Assembly (NCBI RefSeq): GCF_015209505.1
Contig: NZ_JADEYC010000007.1
Coordinates: 248,001 to 312,000 of the forward strand
Direction: 5' to 3'
Length of the DNA: 64,000 bases
DNA from: Saccharopolyspora montiporae
GTDB lineage: Bacteria > Actinomycetota > Actinomycetes > Mycobacteriales > Pseudonocardiaceae
In this document: piece by piece, positions 26,307 to 37,026 of the stretch
Layout: the number at the start of each line of letters is the position of its first letter
How positions within the stretch are numbered: the stretch's first letter is position 1
Program-made: the position numbers and the translations under genes
The notes under the pieces: generated by a model
The model's database searches: none
What the model saw: the letters and a program-made list of their open reading frames with translations, nothing else
Told to the model about the DNA's origin: nothing

Positions 26307-27155
26307 TCACCCGATGCCGAGCCGTTGCGCGTGCCGCCCGATCGCCGCGACGACCTCCGCGGCCGACCTGTCCGGCACACCCCAAATCGCTTCGGAAACC
26401 CCGGCCGCCTCCCACGCCGACAGCATCTCCGGATCGGGTTTGGCGGCGGCGAGCACGCGGATATCCGGCTCACCGGAACGGCCCGCCTCCTGCCACGCCT
26501 TGCGCAGCCGATCCGCGTTGCCCGCCACGTCCTGCTCCCCCGGGGTGGTCATCCACCCGTCGGCGTGCGCGGCGATCCACGCGAACGTCTTCGGCCCGGC
26601 ACCGGCGCCGATCAGCAACGGCAGGTGCTGCTGCACGGGTTTCGGGTACGCCCAGGACGGGCCGAACCGGACGAATTCGCCCTCGTAGGAGGCGGTTTCC
26701 TGCGTCCACAGCGCGCGCATCGCCTCGACGTATTCACGCAGCGCCGTACGACGCCGCTTCCCGGGAATGCCGTGATCGGCCAATTCATCGGTGTTCCAGC
26801 CGAACCCGGCGCCGATCGCCACTCGCCCGCCGGACAGGTGGTCCAGGGTGGCGATGGACTTGGCCAGCGTGATCGGGTCCGACTCCACGGGCAGGGCGAC
26901 CGCGGTCGCCAATCGGATGCGGGAGGTGACCGCAGCGGCCGTCCCGAGTCCCACCCAGGGATCGAGGGTGCGCAGGTACCGATCATCGGGCAGTTCCGCA
27001 CCTCCCGTTCCGGGATGCGCGGCTTCCCGCTTGACCGGGATGTGCGTGTGCTCGGGCACGTAGAAGGTATCGAATCCGGACTCCTCGGCGGCTTTCGCCG
27101 CCTCCGCCGGGGTGATCCCGCGATCGCTGGCGAACAACGTGATTCCGTGGCGCAA
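26307..27155 (-). CDS. LLM-class F420-dependent oxidoreductase
   Basis: This 282-residue luciferase-like monooxygenase-family protein has ITLFASDRGITPAEAAKAAEESGFDTFYVPEHTHIP at the N-terminus, VALPVESDPITLAKSIATLDHLSGGR, and GAGFGWNTDEL, the F420-type glycine motif. The likely start is TTG at 27155 behind GAGAGG; upstream frame sequence has no homology. Such enzymes reduce or dehydrogenate alcohols or enones with coenzyme F420. It sits between the ferredoxin/CYP51 pair and the catabolic operon. Confidence 0.82.
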   Translation of the reverse strand: MRHGITLFASDRGITPAEAAKAAEESGFDTFYVPEHTHIPVKREAAHPGTGGAELPDDRYLRTLDPWVGLGTAAAVTSRIRLATAVALPVESDPITLAKSIATLDHLSGGRVAIGAGFGWNTDELADHGIPGKRRRTALREYVEAMRALWTQETASYEGEFVRFGPSWAYPKPVQQHLPLLIGAGAGPKTFAWIAAHADGWMTTPGEQDVAGNADRLRKAWQEAGRSGEPDIRVLAAAKPDPEMLSAWEAAGVSEAIWGVPDRSAAEVVAAIGRHAQRLGIG

Positions 27156-27287
27156 CGGATGACCTCTCTCCGGGACGTGTTCGGTGCGGGTGGCTCCCGC
27201 GACCGGCGCGGACCCGCGGCGCGCGGACCCTAGCAAGCAGGCCGCTCTCTGATCTGGGCTCGGACCACCCAGCGGGACCGCGCCCGG

Positions 27288-28828
<1,541 letters not shown>

Positions 28829-28860
28829 GCTCGCCTCCTCTGGTTCGTCGATCGTCGGTA

Positions 28861-30069
28861 TCAGCGGCGCCGGACACTCATCGGCAGTTCAGCGAAACCG
28901 CGGACGTTCGACGAGTGAACCCGGCTGGCGCGCGCCACGTCGAGGTCGAAATCCGCCACCCTGTTGACCAGTTCGGTGAGCGCGATGCGCGCCTCCAGCC
29001 GTGCGAGGTGGGCACCGAGGCAGAAGTGCGTCCCCGCGCCGAAGCTGACGATCTGCGAGGAGGTGTCCCGGTCGATGTCGAACCGGTCCGGCTCCGGGAA
29101 GGCGTTCTCGTCGCGGTTCGCGGAACCGACCAAGAGCAGCACGCAGTCCCCCGCCGGGACCGTCCGGCCGTAGTATTCGAGATCTTCGGTGGCCGTGCGG
29201 GCCAGCATCTGGGTGGAGTTGTCGTAGCGCAGCGTCTCCTCCACCCAGTCCGGCACGCGTTCGACATCGCCCAGCACCTTGGCCAACTCATCCGGATTGC
29301 GCCACCCCCAGTACGCGCAATTGCCGAGGAGCTTGGTCGTGGTCTCGTTACCGGCGACCACCATGAGGAACAGGAAGCCGATGATTTCCTCGTCGTCGAG
29401 GCGATCGCCGTCGATCTCGGCCTCCAGCAGCGCCGAGGTCAGGTCGTCGGCCGGGTTGCGCCGGCGCTCGGCGAGCATGTCGGCGTAGTACTGCACGAGC
29501 TCCAGGGAGGCACTCATGGCTTCCTCGGGGACGTCGTACACTCCTTCGTCCCGATGTACGACGCTGTCCGCCAAGTGGCGCAACGCGTCCCGATCCGCCG
29601 ATGGCACACCCATCAGCTCGGAGATCACATCCATCGGCAGTTTGCCCGCGAAGGCGGAGATGAAGTCGAACTCGTCGTCGTGCAACGCCGCGTCGAGGTG
29701 TTGCCGGGTCAGCTCCGCGATCCGCGGTTCCAAGCGATTGACCCGGCGCGGGGTGAATCCCTTGCCCACCAGGGATCGCATCCGGTTGTGCCGGGGGTTG
29801 TCCATGGCCAGGAACGACATGGTGCGATGCGCGTGCGGACCGTACGCCGCCGGGTCGAGCGACACACCGTTCGCGCTGGAGAGCCGTTGGCTGTCCCGGA
29901 TCGCCGCAGCCACGTCGTCATAGCGCGACAGCGCCCAGAAACCGTGCTCAGCGTTGTGGAACACCGGAGCTTCGGTGCGCAGCCGCGCGTAGGTCGGGTA
30001 GGGATCCTCGTGGAACACGTAGTCGTACGGACTGAACGCCAGAGGCGTGGATCCGGTGTTCGTCGTCAT
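28861..30069 (-). CDS. Cytochrome P450, CYP123-like
   Basis: This 402-residue P450 has FSPYDYVFHEDPYPTYARLR at the start, LAMDNPRHNRMRSLVGKGFTPRR, the I-helix FLMVVAGNETTTKLLGN, ExxR in VEETLRYD, and haem Cys350 in FGAGTHFCLGAHLAR. It resembles M. tuberculosis CYP123 (Rv0766c), which also lies beside cyp51 (recalled). The substrate is unknown. Its promoter carries the 18-bp operator at 30175-30192. It probably receives electrons from the nearby ferredoxin. Confidence 0.9.
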   Translation of the reverse strand: MTTNTGSTPLAFSPYDYVFHEDPYPTYARLRTEAPVFHNAEHGFWALSRYDDVAAAIRDSQRLSSANGVSLDPAAYGPHAHRTMSFLAMDNPRHNRMRSLVGKGFTPRRVNRLEPRIAELTRQHLDAALHDDEFDFISAFAGKLPMDVISELMGVPSADRDALRHLADSVVHRDEGVYDVPEEAMSASLELVQYYADMLAERRRNPADDLTSALLEAEIDGDRLDDEEIIGFLFLMVVAGNETTTKLLGNCAYWGWRNPDELAKVLGDVERVPDWVEETLRYDNSTQMLARTATEDLEYYGRTVPAGDCVLLLVGSANRDENAFPEPDRFDIDRDTSSQIVSFGAGTHFCLGAHLARLEARIALTELVNRVADFDLDVARASRVHSSNVRGFAELPMSVRRR

Positions 30070-30174
30070 GGATCACTCCGTGGGAAGTTCGAGGGCACTC
30101 GGCGGCACGGCCCGTGGCCCGCCCGGGAAGCCAGTGCGGCCCACCTGCGAACGGAAGACATGACCTCCCGTTTC

Positions 30175-30192
30175 CGGACAGCTGTCTAGACA
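30175..30192. promoter_or_regulatory. 18-bp operator CGGACAGCTGTCTAGACA over CYP123-like promoter
   Basis: The element matches the recurrent GGACAnnnGTCyrGACA. It contains the perfect 12-bp palindrome CTGTCTAGACAG (30182-30193). On the minus strand TTGTCC (30214-30219), an 18-bp spacer and TACTGT (30190-30195) make a promoter whose -10 overlaps the right arm. A repressor bound here would block transcription of the P450 at 30069. Confidence 0.7.
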
Positions 30193-30242
30193 GTACTATA
30201 GCGATCGCTTCGGGGACAACAGCGGGCGTACTCGCGAGCGCC

Positions 30243-30256
30243 TGGAACACGTTCTG
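30243..30256. promoter_or_regulatory. KstR-like box (13 of 14)
   Basis: TGGAACACGTTCTG agrees with the KstR consensus TnnAACnnGTTnnA except for the last base. It overlaps the -35 candidate of the plus-strand promoter toward the CMD-like gene at 30601. Confidence 0.4.
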
Positions 30257-30600
30257 GACAGTTCGATCGACCGGCGAATACGGTGAGGATGCCCGGACCC
30301 GGCGCTATCTCGGCCGGGCGATCAGGATCCGCGCCGCGTGCCGAACCACTCGGCTGACCACGGGGCGGCCGGCTGGCCGTCCGAGGCGCGGCCCAGAGGA
30401 GCCGTCGTGCCCGAGAAGCGGCTCACCGCAGAGCTGTGCCGACACACAGATGCCGGATCCGCGCCGGTGCACCACCTTCCGCGCGTACCCGCGCATGGCG
30501 ACACCCCGAACCCGTGGCCCGCACCTGATTCCGGAACGCGATCCCCACGAACGCGGTCACCCCACGATTTCCGACATAACGCCGAGCTCAGGAGACCAGG

Positions 30601-30957
30601 ATGAATTCTCGCCGGGAACACGGACTCGACACCATGCGCCAGGTCTACGGATGGGACGTGCAGGACGGACCCGGCGACTTCTTCGCCACCACGGTCGATC
30701 ACCTCTTCGCCGAGATCTGGTCCCGGCCCGGACTCAGCCTGCGCGACCGCCGCCTGCTGCTCCTCGGCGCGCTCACCGCCCAAGGTCTCGACGACGTCGC
30801 CGATATCCAGGTTCGCTCGGCCCTGGGCAACGGGGAGGTCGACGCCGAACAGCTCCGGGAGATCGCGCTGTTTTTGACCCATTACGTCGGTTGGCCGCTC
30901 GGCACCAAGTTCAACATGGTCGCCGAGAAGGCCATCAGCGACGACGAACGCGCCTGA
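30601..30957 (+). CDS. Carboxymuconolactone decarboxylase-family protein (Rv0771-like)
   Basis: This 118-residue helical protein has the CMD core LSLRDRRLLLLGALTAQGLDDVADIQVRSALGNG, then LREIALFLTHYVGWPLGTKF. That matches gamma-carboxymuconolactone decarboxylase rather than the AhpD CxxC peroxidase form, as there is no CxxC. GGAG precedes the ATG. A homologue belongs to the M. tuberculosis cyp51 neighbourhood (Rv0771). Its role in lipid catabolism is not established. Confidence 0.82.
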   Translation: MNSRREHGLDTMRQVYGWDVQDGPGDFFATTVDHLFAEIWSRPGLSLRDRRLLLLGALTAQGLDDVADIQVRSALGNGEVDAEQLREIALFLTHYVGWPLGTKFNMVAEKAISDDERA

Positions 30958-31032
30958 TCGCGCGCACGACCGCGATACCCGACCGCGGCGTGCCAACCGG
31001 GACCGAGACCCCGCCGGCGCACCGCGCGACCA

Positions 31033-31063
31033 CCGCCGCACCGGGGCACACCCGGTGCGGCGG
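31033..31063. terminator. Bidirectional terminator hairpin
   Basis: CCGCCGCACCGGG (31033-31045) and CCCGGTGCGGCGG (31051-31063) form a perfect 13-bp stem with a five-base loop. It lies between the convergent CMD-like and CYP142 genes. Confidence 0.75.
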
Positions 31064-31078
31064 CGTTTCGGCGGGACA

Positions 31079-32293
31079 TCACCGCACGGCGGGTTCCCGC
31101 TTCGGCTGGGGGGTGAACGTCACCGGCATCGACTCGTAGCCGGACACGAAGTTCGCCGGTCGCCGTTCCGGCTCCTCGGTCCCGGACAGCGCAAGATCCG
31201 GGATCCGCTGCAGCAGTTGCTCGAACATCACCCGCAGTTCGAGCCGTGCCAGGCTGTTCCCCATGCAGAAGTGGGACCCGACACCGAAGGCGAGGTGATC
31301 GTTGGGGCTCCGTTCGATGTCGAAGCGGAACGGATCCTCGAACACGTCCTCATCGCGGTTCGCCGAAGGGTACAACAGCAGCAGCTTGTCACCCTCGCGC
31401 AGCAGCCGGCCACCGACCTCCACATCGCGGGTCACGGTCCGCGCCATGTTCTTGATCGGACTGACCCAACGCAACATCTCTTCCACCGCGACCGGGATCT
31501 TCGCAGGGTCCTGCACGAGTTTCCGGTACTGCTCCGGATGGTTGAACAACTGGTAGGCACCACCCGAGATCACATGGCGCGTGGTCTCGTCCCCACCGAT
31601 GAGCAGGAGCAACGACTCGTAGATCAACGAATCCCGATCGAGGCTGTCCCCGTCCACCTCGGCGCGCACGAGCACCCCGACCAGGTCATCACGAGGCTCC
31701 GCCCTCCGACGTTCGATGACCTCGGAGATGTAGGCGCTATACCCCTCGAACGCCTCGGTGGCGAGTACCAGACGCTCGTCATCGGCGATGCCGACCAGAC
31801 CGCGCAGCATGTCATCCGACCAGCCCAGGAGGCGGTCCCAGTCCTCGGGGTCGAATCCGAGCGCGTCCGCGATCACGATCAGCGGTAATCGTGCCGCGAT
31901 GTCCCAGACGAAGTCGCATTCGCCGCGTTCGCAGACGTTGTCCAAGATGGCGTCGGAGATCTCGCGGATCCGGTCCTCTTGGGTAGCCACGCGGCGCGGG
32001 GTGAACCCCTGGCTGACGAGCTTGCGCCGCGCCACGTGCTGCGGATCGTCCGTATCGATCATCATCGGCATCGCGTCCGCGTCCGGACGCATGCCCTGGG
32101 CGCTGGAGAACGGGTCCGGCCGCTTCGAGATGTACTGCACGTCGCGGTGTTTGCTGATTCCCCACAACCCGCTGTTCTCGTCCCAGTAGACCGGGGCGTG
32201 GTGGCGCATCCACGTCAGCTCTTCCTGCGGATCACGCCCCCAGAAGTCACCGCTGACGAGATGGATGTCGGATCGGCTCGGCTGTTCGGTCAT
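31079..32293 (-). CDS. cyp142: Cytochrome P450 CYP142 (steroid side-chain C26/27 hydroxylase type)
   Basis: This 404-residue P450 has GMRPDADAMPMMIDTDDPQHVARRKLVSQGFT-type sequence and GECDFVWDIAARLPL. The I-helix is LLLIGGDETTRH, ExxR is in VEEMLRW, and the haem ligand is Cys343 in FGVGSHFCMGN. It ends PANFVSGYESMPVTFTP. These match M. tuberculosis CYP142 (Rv3518c), which oxidises the cholesterol side-chain terminus. The start is MTEQPSRSD at 32293; the upstream extension lacks homology. The 18-bp operator covers its promoter. Confidence 0.92.
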   Translation of the reverse strand: MTEQPSRSDIHLVSGDFWGRDPQEELTWMRHHAPVYWDENSGLWGISKHRDVQYISKRPDPFSSAQGMRPDADAMPMMIDTDDPQHVARRKLVSQGFTPRRVATQEDRIREISDAILDNVCERGECDFVWDIAARLPLIVIADALGFDPEDWDRLLGWSDDMLRGLVGIADDERLVLATEAFEGYSAYISEVIERRRAEPRDDLVGVLVRAEVDGDSLDRDSLIYESLLLLIGGDETTRHVISGGAYQLFNHPEQYRKLVQDPAKIPVAVEEMLRWVSPIKNMARTVTRDVEVGGRLLREGDKLLLLYPSANRDEDVFEDPFRFDIERSPNDHLAFGVGSHFCMGNSLARLELRVMFEQLLQRIPDLALSGTEEPERRPANFVSGYESMPVTFTPQPKREPAVR

Positions 32294-32442
32294 GCTGTAC
32301 GCCCCCTCGTGGGACCGGTGTTCGCACTCGAAGTATGTCGAGGAACCGGTGTTTCGCACCGACGGTGACCGCACTCGGTCGACCGCCCGGAGTTCCGGGC
32401 GGTCGCTCGGCTCCGGCCTCCCCGCGCTACCCGATGACTTGA

Positions 32443-32460
32443 TGGACAGCTGTTCAGACA
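32443..32460. promoter_or_regulatory. 18-bp operator TGGACAGCTGTTCAGACA over cyp142 promoter
   Basis: The element matches the consensus with one change (GTT for GTC). On the minus strand TTGTGT (32481-32486), a 17-bp spacer and TACTGT (32458-32463) form a promoter. The -10 overlaps the right GACA arm, the same geometry as at 30175 and 43663. Confidence 0.7.
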
Positions 32461-32647
32461 GTAGCCTGCGTCACATAAGCACACAAGGTCGTTGGTGCGA
32501 ACCGGCTACCGGCACGTCCGAACACCGTCGGATCCGCCGAGGAACGACGCCATCGACCAGCGACGATACCGGCTCCGCCCATCCCCGAGAGATCCCGGAA
32601 ATCCGATCCCGCCATGGGCGGGCTCGCCCCACCACGCCATCCTGAAC

Positions 32648-32661
32648 TGCAACCGGTTCTA
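32648..32661. promoter_or_regulatory. KstR box upstream of mce4-like operon
   Basis: TGCAACCGGTTCTA fits the published KstR palindrome TnnAACnnGTTnnA exactly. The mce4 operon is a known KstR target in mycobacteria and rhodococci. The start codon of the first permease is 193 bp downstream. Confidence 0.6.
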
Positions 32662-32853
32662 CCGCGCGCCCGCTCCTCGATCCGTCCTGCAGCGGTGCGC
32701 CGCGAACGGAGGAGCCGTGCGAACAACTCGCCACCACACCGGACCCGCTGTCCGGGCTGCCCTGCCCCCGCACCGACAGCACGAGTGCGATTCTCCCGAT
32801 CGCACCGGGCTTTCCGTGGTCCATCGTGGACTTCGTCGGACAGCGGTACGGTT

Positions 32854-33648
32854 ATGAGCACCCGAGGTGCACCGGTGAGCTTTCCCGGCCGTGCCGCGTT
32901 GCACCACATCGGTCGGATCGCCACCTTAGCCTGGGAGGTGCTGCGCGGCATACCCCGGCGCCCCTTCCAGCACCGCGAATTCTTCCAGCAGTGCTGGTTC
33001 TTCTCGGCGGTGACGATCCTGCCCACCGCGCTGGTCGCCATCCCGTTCGGTGCGGTCATCTCGCTGCACCTCGGTTCGCTCACCCAGCAGATCGGGGCCC
33101 AGTCGTTCACCGGCGCTGCCGGCGCGTTGGCGATCATCCAGCAGGCAAGCCCGCTCATCACCGCACTGCTGGTCGCCGGAGCGGGAGGGTCGGCCGTGTG
33201 CGCCGACATCGGGGCGCGCACCATCCGCGAGGAGATCGACGCGATGGTCGTGCTGGGGGTCTCCCCGATCCACCGCATCGTCGTTCCCCGCGTGCTGGCC
33301 GCCGTCGTGGTCGCGGTGCTGCTCAACGGCTTGGTCAGCGTCGTCGGTGTGCTCGGCGGATACTTCTTCAACGTGGTGCTGCAGGGCGGCACCCCGGGGG
33401 CGTACCTGGCCAGCTTCAACGCGCTGGCCCAACTGCCGGACCTGTGGGTCAGCGAGCTCAAAGCCGTGCTCTACGGGTTCCTCGCCGGAATCGTGGCCGC
33501 GTACCGGGGCATGAACCCCGCACCCGGACCGAAAGGGGTCGGGGACGCGGTCAATCAGGCCGTCGTGGTGACGTTCCTGCTGCTGTTCCTGGTCAACGTC
33601 GTGATCACCGGCCTCTACCTGCAGCTCGTCCCGCAGAAGGGGATGTGA
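32854..33648 (+). CDS. yrbEA: YrbE-type permease A of mce4-like transporter
   Basis: This 264-residue MlaE-family permease has REFFQQCWFFSAVTILPTALVAIPFGAVIS near residues 41-70 and the coupling motif EEIDAMVVLG at 126-135. The ATG at 32854 opens the homologous part but has no good ribosome-binding site. Position beside CYP142 and a KstR box suggests the cholesterol-type Mce4 system rather than a phospholipid system. Confidence 0.92.
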   Translation: MSTRGAPVSFPGRAALHHIGRIATLAWEVLRGIPRRPFQHREFFQQCWFFSAVTILPTALVAIPFGAVISLHLGSLTQQIGAQSFTGAAGALAIIQQASPLITALLVAGAGGSAVCADIGARTIREEIDAMVVLGVSPIHRIVVPRVLAAVVVAVLLNGLVSVVGVLGGYFFNVVLQGGTPGAYLASFNALAQLPDLWVSELKAVLYGFLAGIVAAYRGMNPAPGPKGVGDAVNQAVVVTFLLLFLVNVVITGLYLQLVPQKGM

Positions 33649-33652
33649 TCCG

Positions 33653-34513
33653 ATGACGACCGGCACCCCGGAGCGGTCCGCTGAGGCGCAACGCGCGCTG
33701 CGCACCGCAGCGATCCCCTTCCTGCAGCTGGAAGGCCTCGGCCGCCAGCTGTTCTTCCACCTGCGCGTGCTCATCTCGGTCCCGCGCACCCTGGTGCAGT
33801 ACCCGCGGGAGATCCTGCGGCTGCTCACCGAGGTGACGTTCGGTTCCGGGGCGATGGCGATCATCGCCGGAACACTCGGCGTGATGACCGGCATGGCCTT
33901 CTTCACCGGCACGGTCGTGGGCCTGCAGAGCTACGCGGCGCTCAACCAGATGGGCACCTCGGCGTTGACCGGGTTCATCGCCGCCTACTTCAATACCCGC
34001 GAGGTCGCCCCGCTCGCAGCGGGTCTCGCGCTGTCGGCCACCGTCGGATGCGGTTTCACCGCGCAACTCGGCGCGATGCGCATCTCCGACGAGGTCGACG
34101 CGTTGGAAACGATGGGCATCCGCAGCATCCCCTACCTCGTCACGACCCGCGTGGTGGCCGGTTGCGTCGCCGTCGTCCCGCTGTACGTGGTCGGCCTGCT
34201 CAGCTCGTACCTGGCCTCCCGTCAAGTCACGGTGCTGTTCTACGGGCAGTCCGCAGGCACCTACGACCACTACTTCCACCTTTTCCTACCCCCGGAGGAC
34301 GTCCTCTGGTCGTTCTTGAAAGTGCTGGTGTTCAGCTCGGTGGTGATCATGTCGCACTGCTACTACGGCTACACCGCCCGCGGTGGTCCGGCCGGCGTGG
34401 GCGTCGCGGTCGGCCGCGCCGTGCGCACGGCCATCGTGTTGCAGGTCGCCATCGACTTCTTCCTGAGCTTGGCGATCTGGGGATCCACGACCACCGTGCG
34501 GATCGCGGGGTGA
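33653..34513 (+). CDS. yrbEB: YrbE-type permease B of mce4-like transporter
   Basis: This 286-residue permease starts four bases after the preceding stop. The coupling motif DEVDALETMG is at residues 146-155. Conserved TREVAPLAAGLALSATVGCGFTAQLGAMR spans two helices. It pairs with YrbEA. A 102-bp gap separates it from mceA. Confidence 0.92.
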   Translation: MTTGTPERSAEAQRALRTAAIPFLQLEGLGRQLFFHLRVLISVPRTLVQYPREILRLLTEVTFGSGAMAIIAGTLGVMTGMAFFTGTVVGLQSYAALNQMGTSALTGFIAAYFNTREVAPLAAGLALSATVGCGFTAQLGAMRISDEVDALETMGIRSIPYLVTTRVVAGCVAVVPLYVVGLLSSYLASRQVTVLFYGQSAGTYDHYFHLFLPPEDVLWSFLKVLVFSSVVIMSHCYYGYTARGGPAGVGVAVGRAVRTAIVLQVAIDFFLSLAIWGSTTTVRIAG

Positions 34514-34615
34514 TCGGATGCCGATCCACCACCGCGACGCGCGTGGACTTCCCACCGCACCGCGCCGACACATCCGTCACCGGAGAGGCCGGCACAACCA
34601 CCGAACGGAGCACCG

Positions 34616-35995
34616 ATGAGCGTGTTCAGTCGGACCCAGGTCAGCTTCCAGGTGCTGGGGTTGGTCTTCCTCCTGGTGTGCGCCCTGTTCATCACGGCCA
34701 GCATCGCCGCGTACCGCAAGGCGTTCACCGATCAGGAACCTGTGCTGCTGCGCACCGACAACGTCGGCAACCAGCTGCGTGAAGGTGCTGACGTCAAGCT
34801 GCGCGGTGTCGTGGTCGGCGAAGTGGACGCGGTTCGCGCTCGGGGCGATGCCGCCGAGCTCAACCTGGCGATGGACCCGGCGAAACTGGACCAGGTCCCG
34901 GCTTCGGTCACCGCTCGTCTGCTGCCCAAGACGCTGTTCGGCGAACGTTACGTGTCGCTGGAAGCGCCACCTGGCCCGCCGGACGAGACACTCACCGAAG
35001 GGACGGTGATCGGGCAGGACCGCAGCAGTTCGGCGATCGAGATCGAAGAGGCGCTCAATCATCTGATGCCCCTGCTGCAGACCCTGCAGCCACACAAGGT
35101 CTCGTCGACACTGACCTCGCTTTCCCAGGCATTGGACGGCCGTGGTGAGCAACTGGGTGACACCGCGGTGAAACTGAACGAGTACCTGTCCGAGATCAAC
35201 CCGGCGTTGCCCGATGTGGAGGCCAACACCCGGGCACTTTCCGTGGTGGCCGACGCCTACAGCGACGCCGGCCCCGACCTCATCGAGGCCATGTCGGACC
35301 TGTCCACCACGAGCAGGACCCTCGTCGACGAACGCACGCAGGTGTCCGCTCTGGTGCACAACCTCGGCGGGGCATCGGCCAACCTCAGCGAATTCCTGGA
35401 GATCAACCAGGAGAACATGGTGAACCTGGTCGCCACGTCCCGGCCGACCGTGGAACTGCTCAGGGACTACGCGCCCCAGTATCCCTGCATGATCAAGCAG
35501 ATGGCCGATCAGATCGAACCCGGGAACCGGACGATGGGCCAGGGACAGGAGAACCCGCACGTGGCCCGGTTGACCATCGAATTCACCCAGAGTCGCGGCA
35601 AGTACGAACCCGGCAAGGACACGCCTTCCTACGACGACAAGCGCGGTCCGCGCTGCTACGACAAGGCGTCTCCGGAGAACCTGTTTCCGCAGTACCCGCC
35701 CGGCGGTCCCGTCGAGGACGGCACTTCGAAACCTCCTGCAGTGGACAAGGAATGGGGTATGGACACGTTCGCGCCGCAGAACTTCACCGGCGCAGCGACG
35801 GCGCCCGCCTCCGCCGGAGACACCACGTCCGGCGCGTCGAACGGGGTACCACTAGTCGCCGGGTCCGACGAAGAGCGCCGGCTGGTGACCGCGCTGTCCG
35901 CGCACGCCACCGAACGTCGCCCCGATGACGTGCCCGAATGGGGATCCCTGTTGCTGGCCCCGGTCTTCCGCGGAACGGAGGTGGTCCTGGAGTGA
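34616..35995 (+). CDS. mceA: MceA of mce4-like operon
   Basis: This 459-residue protein has a membrane helix at about residues 10-30 and an MCE domain with LREGADVKLRGVVVGEVDAV near 58-77 and LLPKTLFGERYVSLE near 102-116. A helical needle follows, then the MceA-specific LLRDYAPQYPCMIKQM near 281-296 and a cysteine-containing C-terminal domain (RGPRCYDKAS). Unlike the MceA of the first operon it keeps the full C-terminal region typical of Mce4A. It overlaps mceB by GTGA. Confidence 0.9.
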   Translation: MSVFSRTQVSFQVLGLVFLLVCALFITASIAAYRKAFTDQEPVLLRTDNVGNQLREGADVKLRGVVVGEVDAVRARGDAAELNLAMDPAKLDQVPASVTARLLPKTLFGERYVSLEAPPGPPDETLTEGTVIGQDRSSSAIEIEEALNHLMPLLQTLQPHKVSSTLTSLSQALDGRGEQLGDTAVKLNEYLSEINPALPDVEANTRALSVVADAYSDAGPDLIEAMSDLSTTSRTLVDERTQVSALVHNLGGASANLSEFLEINQENMVNLVATSRPTVELLRDYAPQYPCMIKQMADQIEPGNRTMGQGQENPHVARLTIEFTQSRGKYEPGKDTPSYDDKRGPRCYDKASPENLFPQYPPGGPVEDGTSKPPAVDKEWGMDTFAPQNFTGAATAPASAGDTTSGASNGVPLVAGSDEERRLVTALSAHATERRPDDVPEWGSLLLAPVFRGTEVVLE

Positions 35996-37026
35996 GAAGC
36001 TACCTGCCGCAGCTGGTCAAATTCCTGATCTTCGCGGTGGTGACCGTCCTGCTCACCGGGGTGCTGGCCACCACGATCGCCAACCGGACTTTCACCAATG
36101 ACGCGGAGTTCAGCGCCCGGTTCTCGGATGCGACCGGGCTCAACCCCGGTGACGAGATCCGAATGGCGGGGGTTCGAATCGGGACCGTCGATACGATCGA
36201 GGTGGCCGACCGCAAGGTCGCCGAGGTTCGGTTCACCATCGACGGAAACCGTCCGCTGCCGACGACGACGACCGCGGCGGTGAAGTACCGAAACCTGATC
36301 GGACAGCGGTACATCGCTTTGGACGTGGGCTCGGGAGATGTGCGCAACTCCCTCCCACCGGGTTCGACGATCCCGCTGGAGCGCACCAGCCCGGCGCTGA
36401 ACCTCACCGCGCTGTTCAACGGGTTCAAACCCCTGTTCCGCGCGCTGGATCCCGACGAGGTCAACGAGCTCTCGCACCAGATCATCCAGGTCCTGCAGGG
36501 CGAAGGTGGGACCGTGGAGAGCCTGCTGGCGCACACCGCATCGCTGACCTCCACCGTCGCCGACAAGGACGAAGTCATCGGGCGCGTCGTCACCAACCTC
36601 AACGGAGTGCTGGACACCGCGAACGCGCGCAGCCCGGAACTGGCCGGGCTCATCGACGAGATGCAGCAGCTCGTCACCGGGCTGGCCGAGCAGCGGGAGC
36701 CGATCGGCGAAGCCACCGGGTCGTTGGCCGATCTGACCGAGCGCACGTCCGGACTGCTTCGAGAAGCCCGGCCGCCGCTGCAGAAGGACATCCGCGAACT
36801 GGACGCGTTGGCGGAGAACTTCAACGCCCGTGAACCGCAACTCGATCGGTTCCTCAGCGGGTTCCCGGAGCGGATCGGGTCGGTGACGCGCACCGCCAGC
36901 TACGCGGGATGGTTCAACTACTACTCCTGCCAGATGCGCGGGGACATCTCCATCGACTCGATCGGTGTCGAACTCCCGATCGTGCCGCTCCCGACCTCCG
37001 AACTGCCGGAGAGGTGCACCCGATGA
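35992..37026 (+). CDS. mceB: MceB of mce4-like operon
   Basis: This 344-residue protein starts at GTG 35992 within the mceA stop. It has one helix (LIFAVVTVLLTGVLATTIA), MCE domain DATGLNPGDEIRMAGVRIGTV near 44-64, and the MceB marker LTALFNGFKPLFRALDPDEV. A helical domain follows, ending in YSCQMRG and PERCTR. It parallels the first operon's MceB closely in layout. Confidence 0.9.
   Translation: MRSYLPQLVKFLIFAVVTVLLTGVLATTIANRTFTNDAEFSARFSDATGLNPGDEIRMAGVRIGTVDTIEVADRKVAEVRFTIDGNRPLPTTTTAAVKYRNLIGQRYIALDVGSGDVRNSLPPGSTIPLERTSPALNLTALFNGFKPLFRALDPDEVNELSHQIIQVLQGEGGTVESLLAHTASLTSTVADKDEVIGRVVTNLNGVLDTANARSPELAGLIDEMQQLVTGLAEQREPIGEATGSLADLTERTSGLLREARPPLQKDIRELDALAENFNAREPQLDRFLSGFPERIGSVTRTASYAGWFNYYSCQMRGDISIDSIGVELPIVPLPTSELPERCTR

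Larger units (their letters stand above)
30070..30600. other. 531-bp regulatory region between CYP123-like and CMD-like genes
   Basis: No coding potential is convincing. The region holds the 18-bp operator and minus-strand promoter (30175-30219), a KstR-like box at 30243-30256, and a plus-strand promoter candidate TGGACA (30255-30260)/18 bp/TACGGT (30279-30284) for the gene at 30601. Confidence 0.6.
32294..32853. other. 560-bp regulatory region between CYP142 and mce4-like operon
   Basis: No gene is supported. It holds the 18-bp operator and minus-strand promoter for cyp142 (32443-32486) and an exact KstR consensus box at 32648-32661, about 190 bp before the first permease gene. The remainder shows no recognisable element. 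Confidence 0.6.
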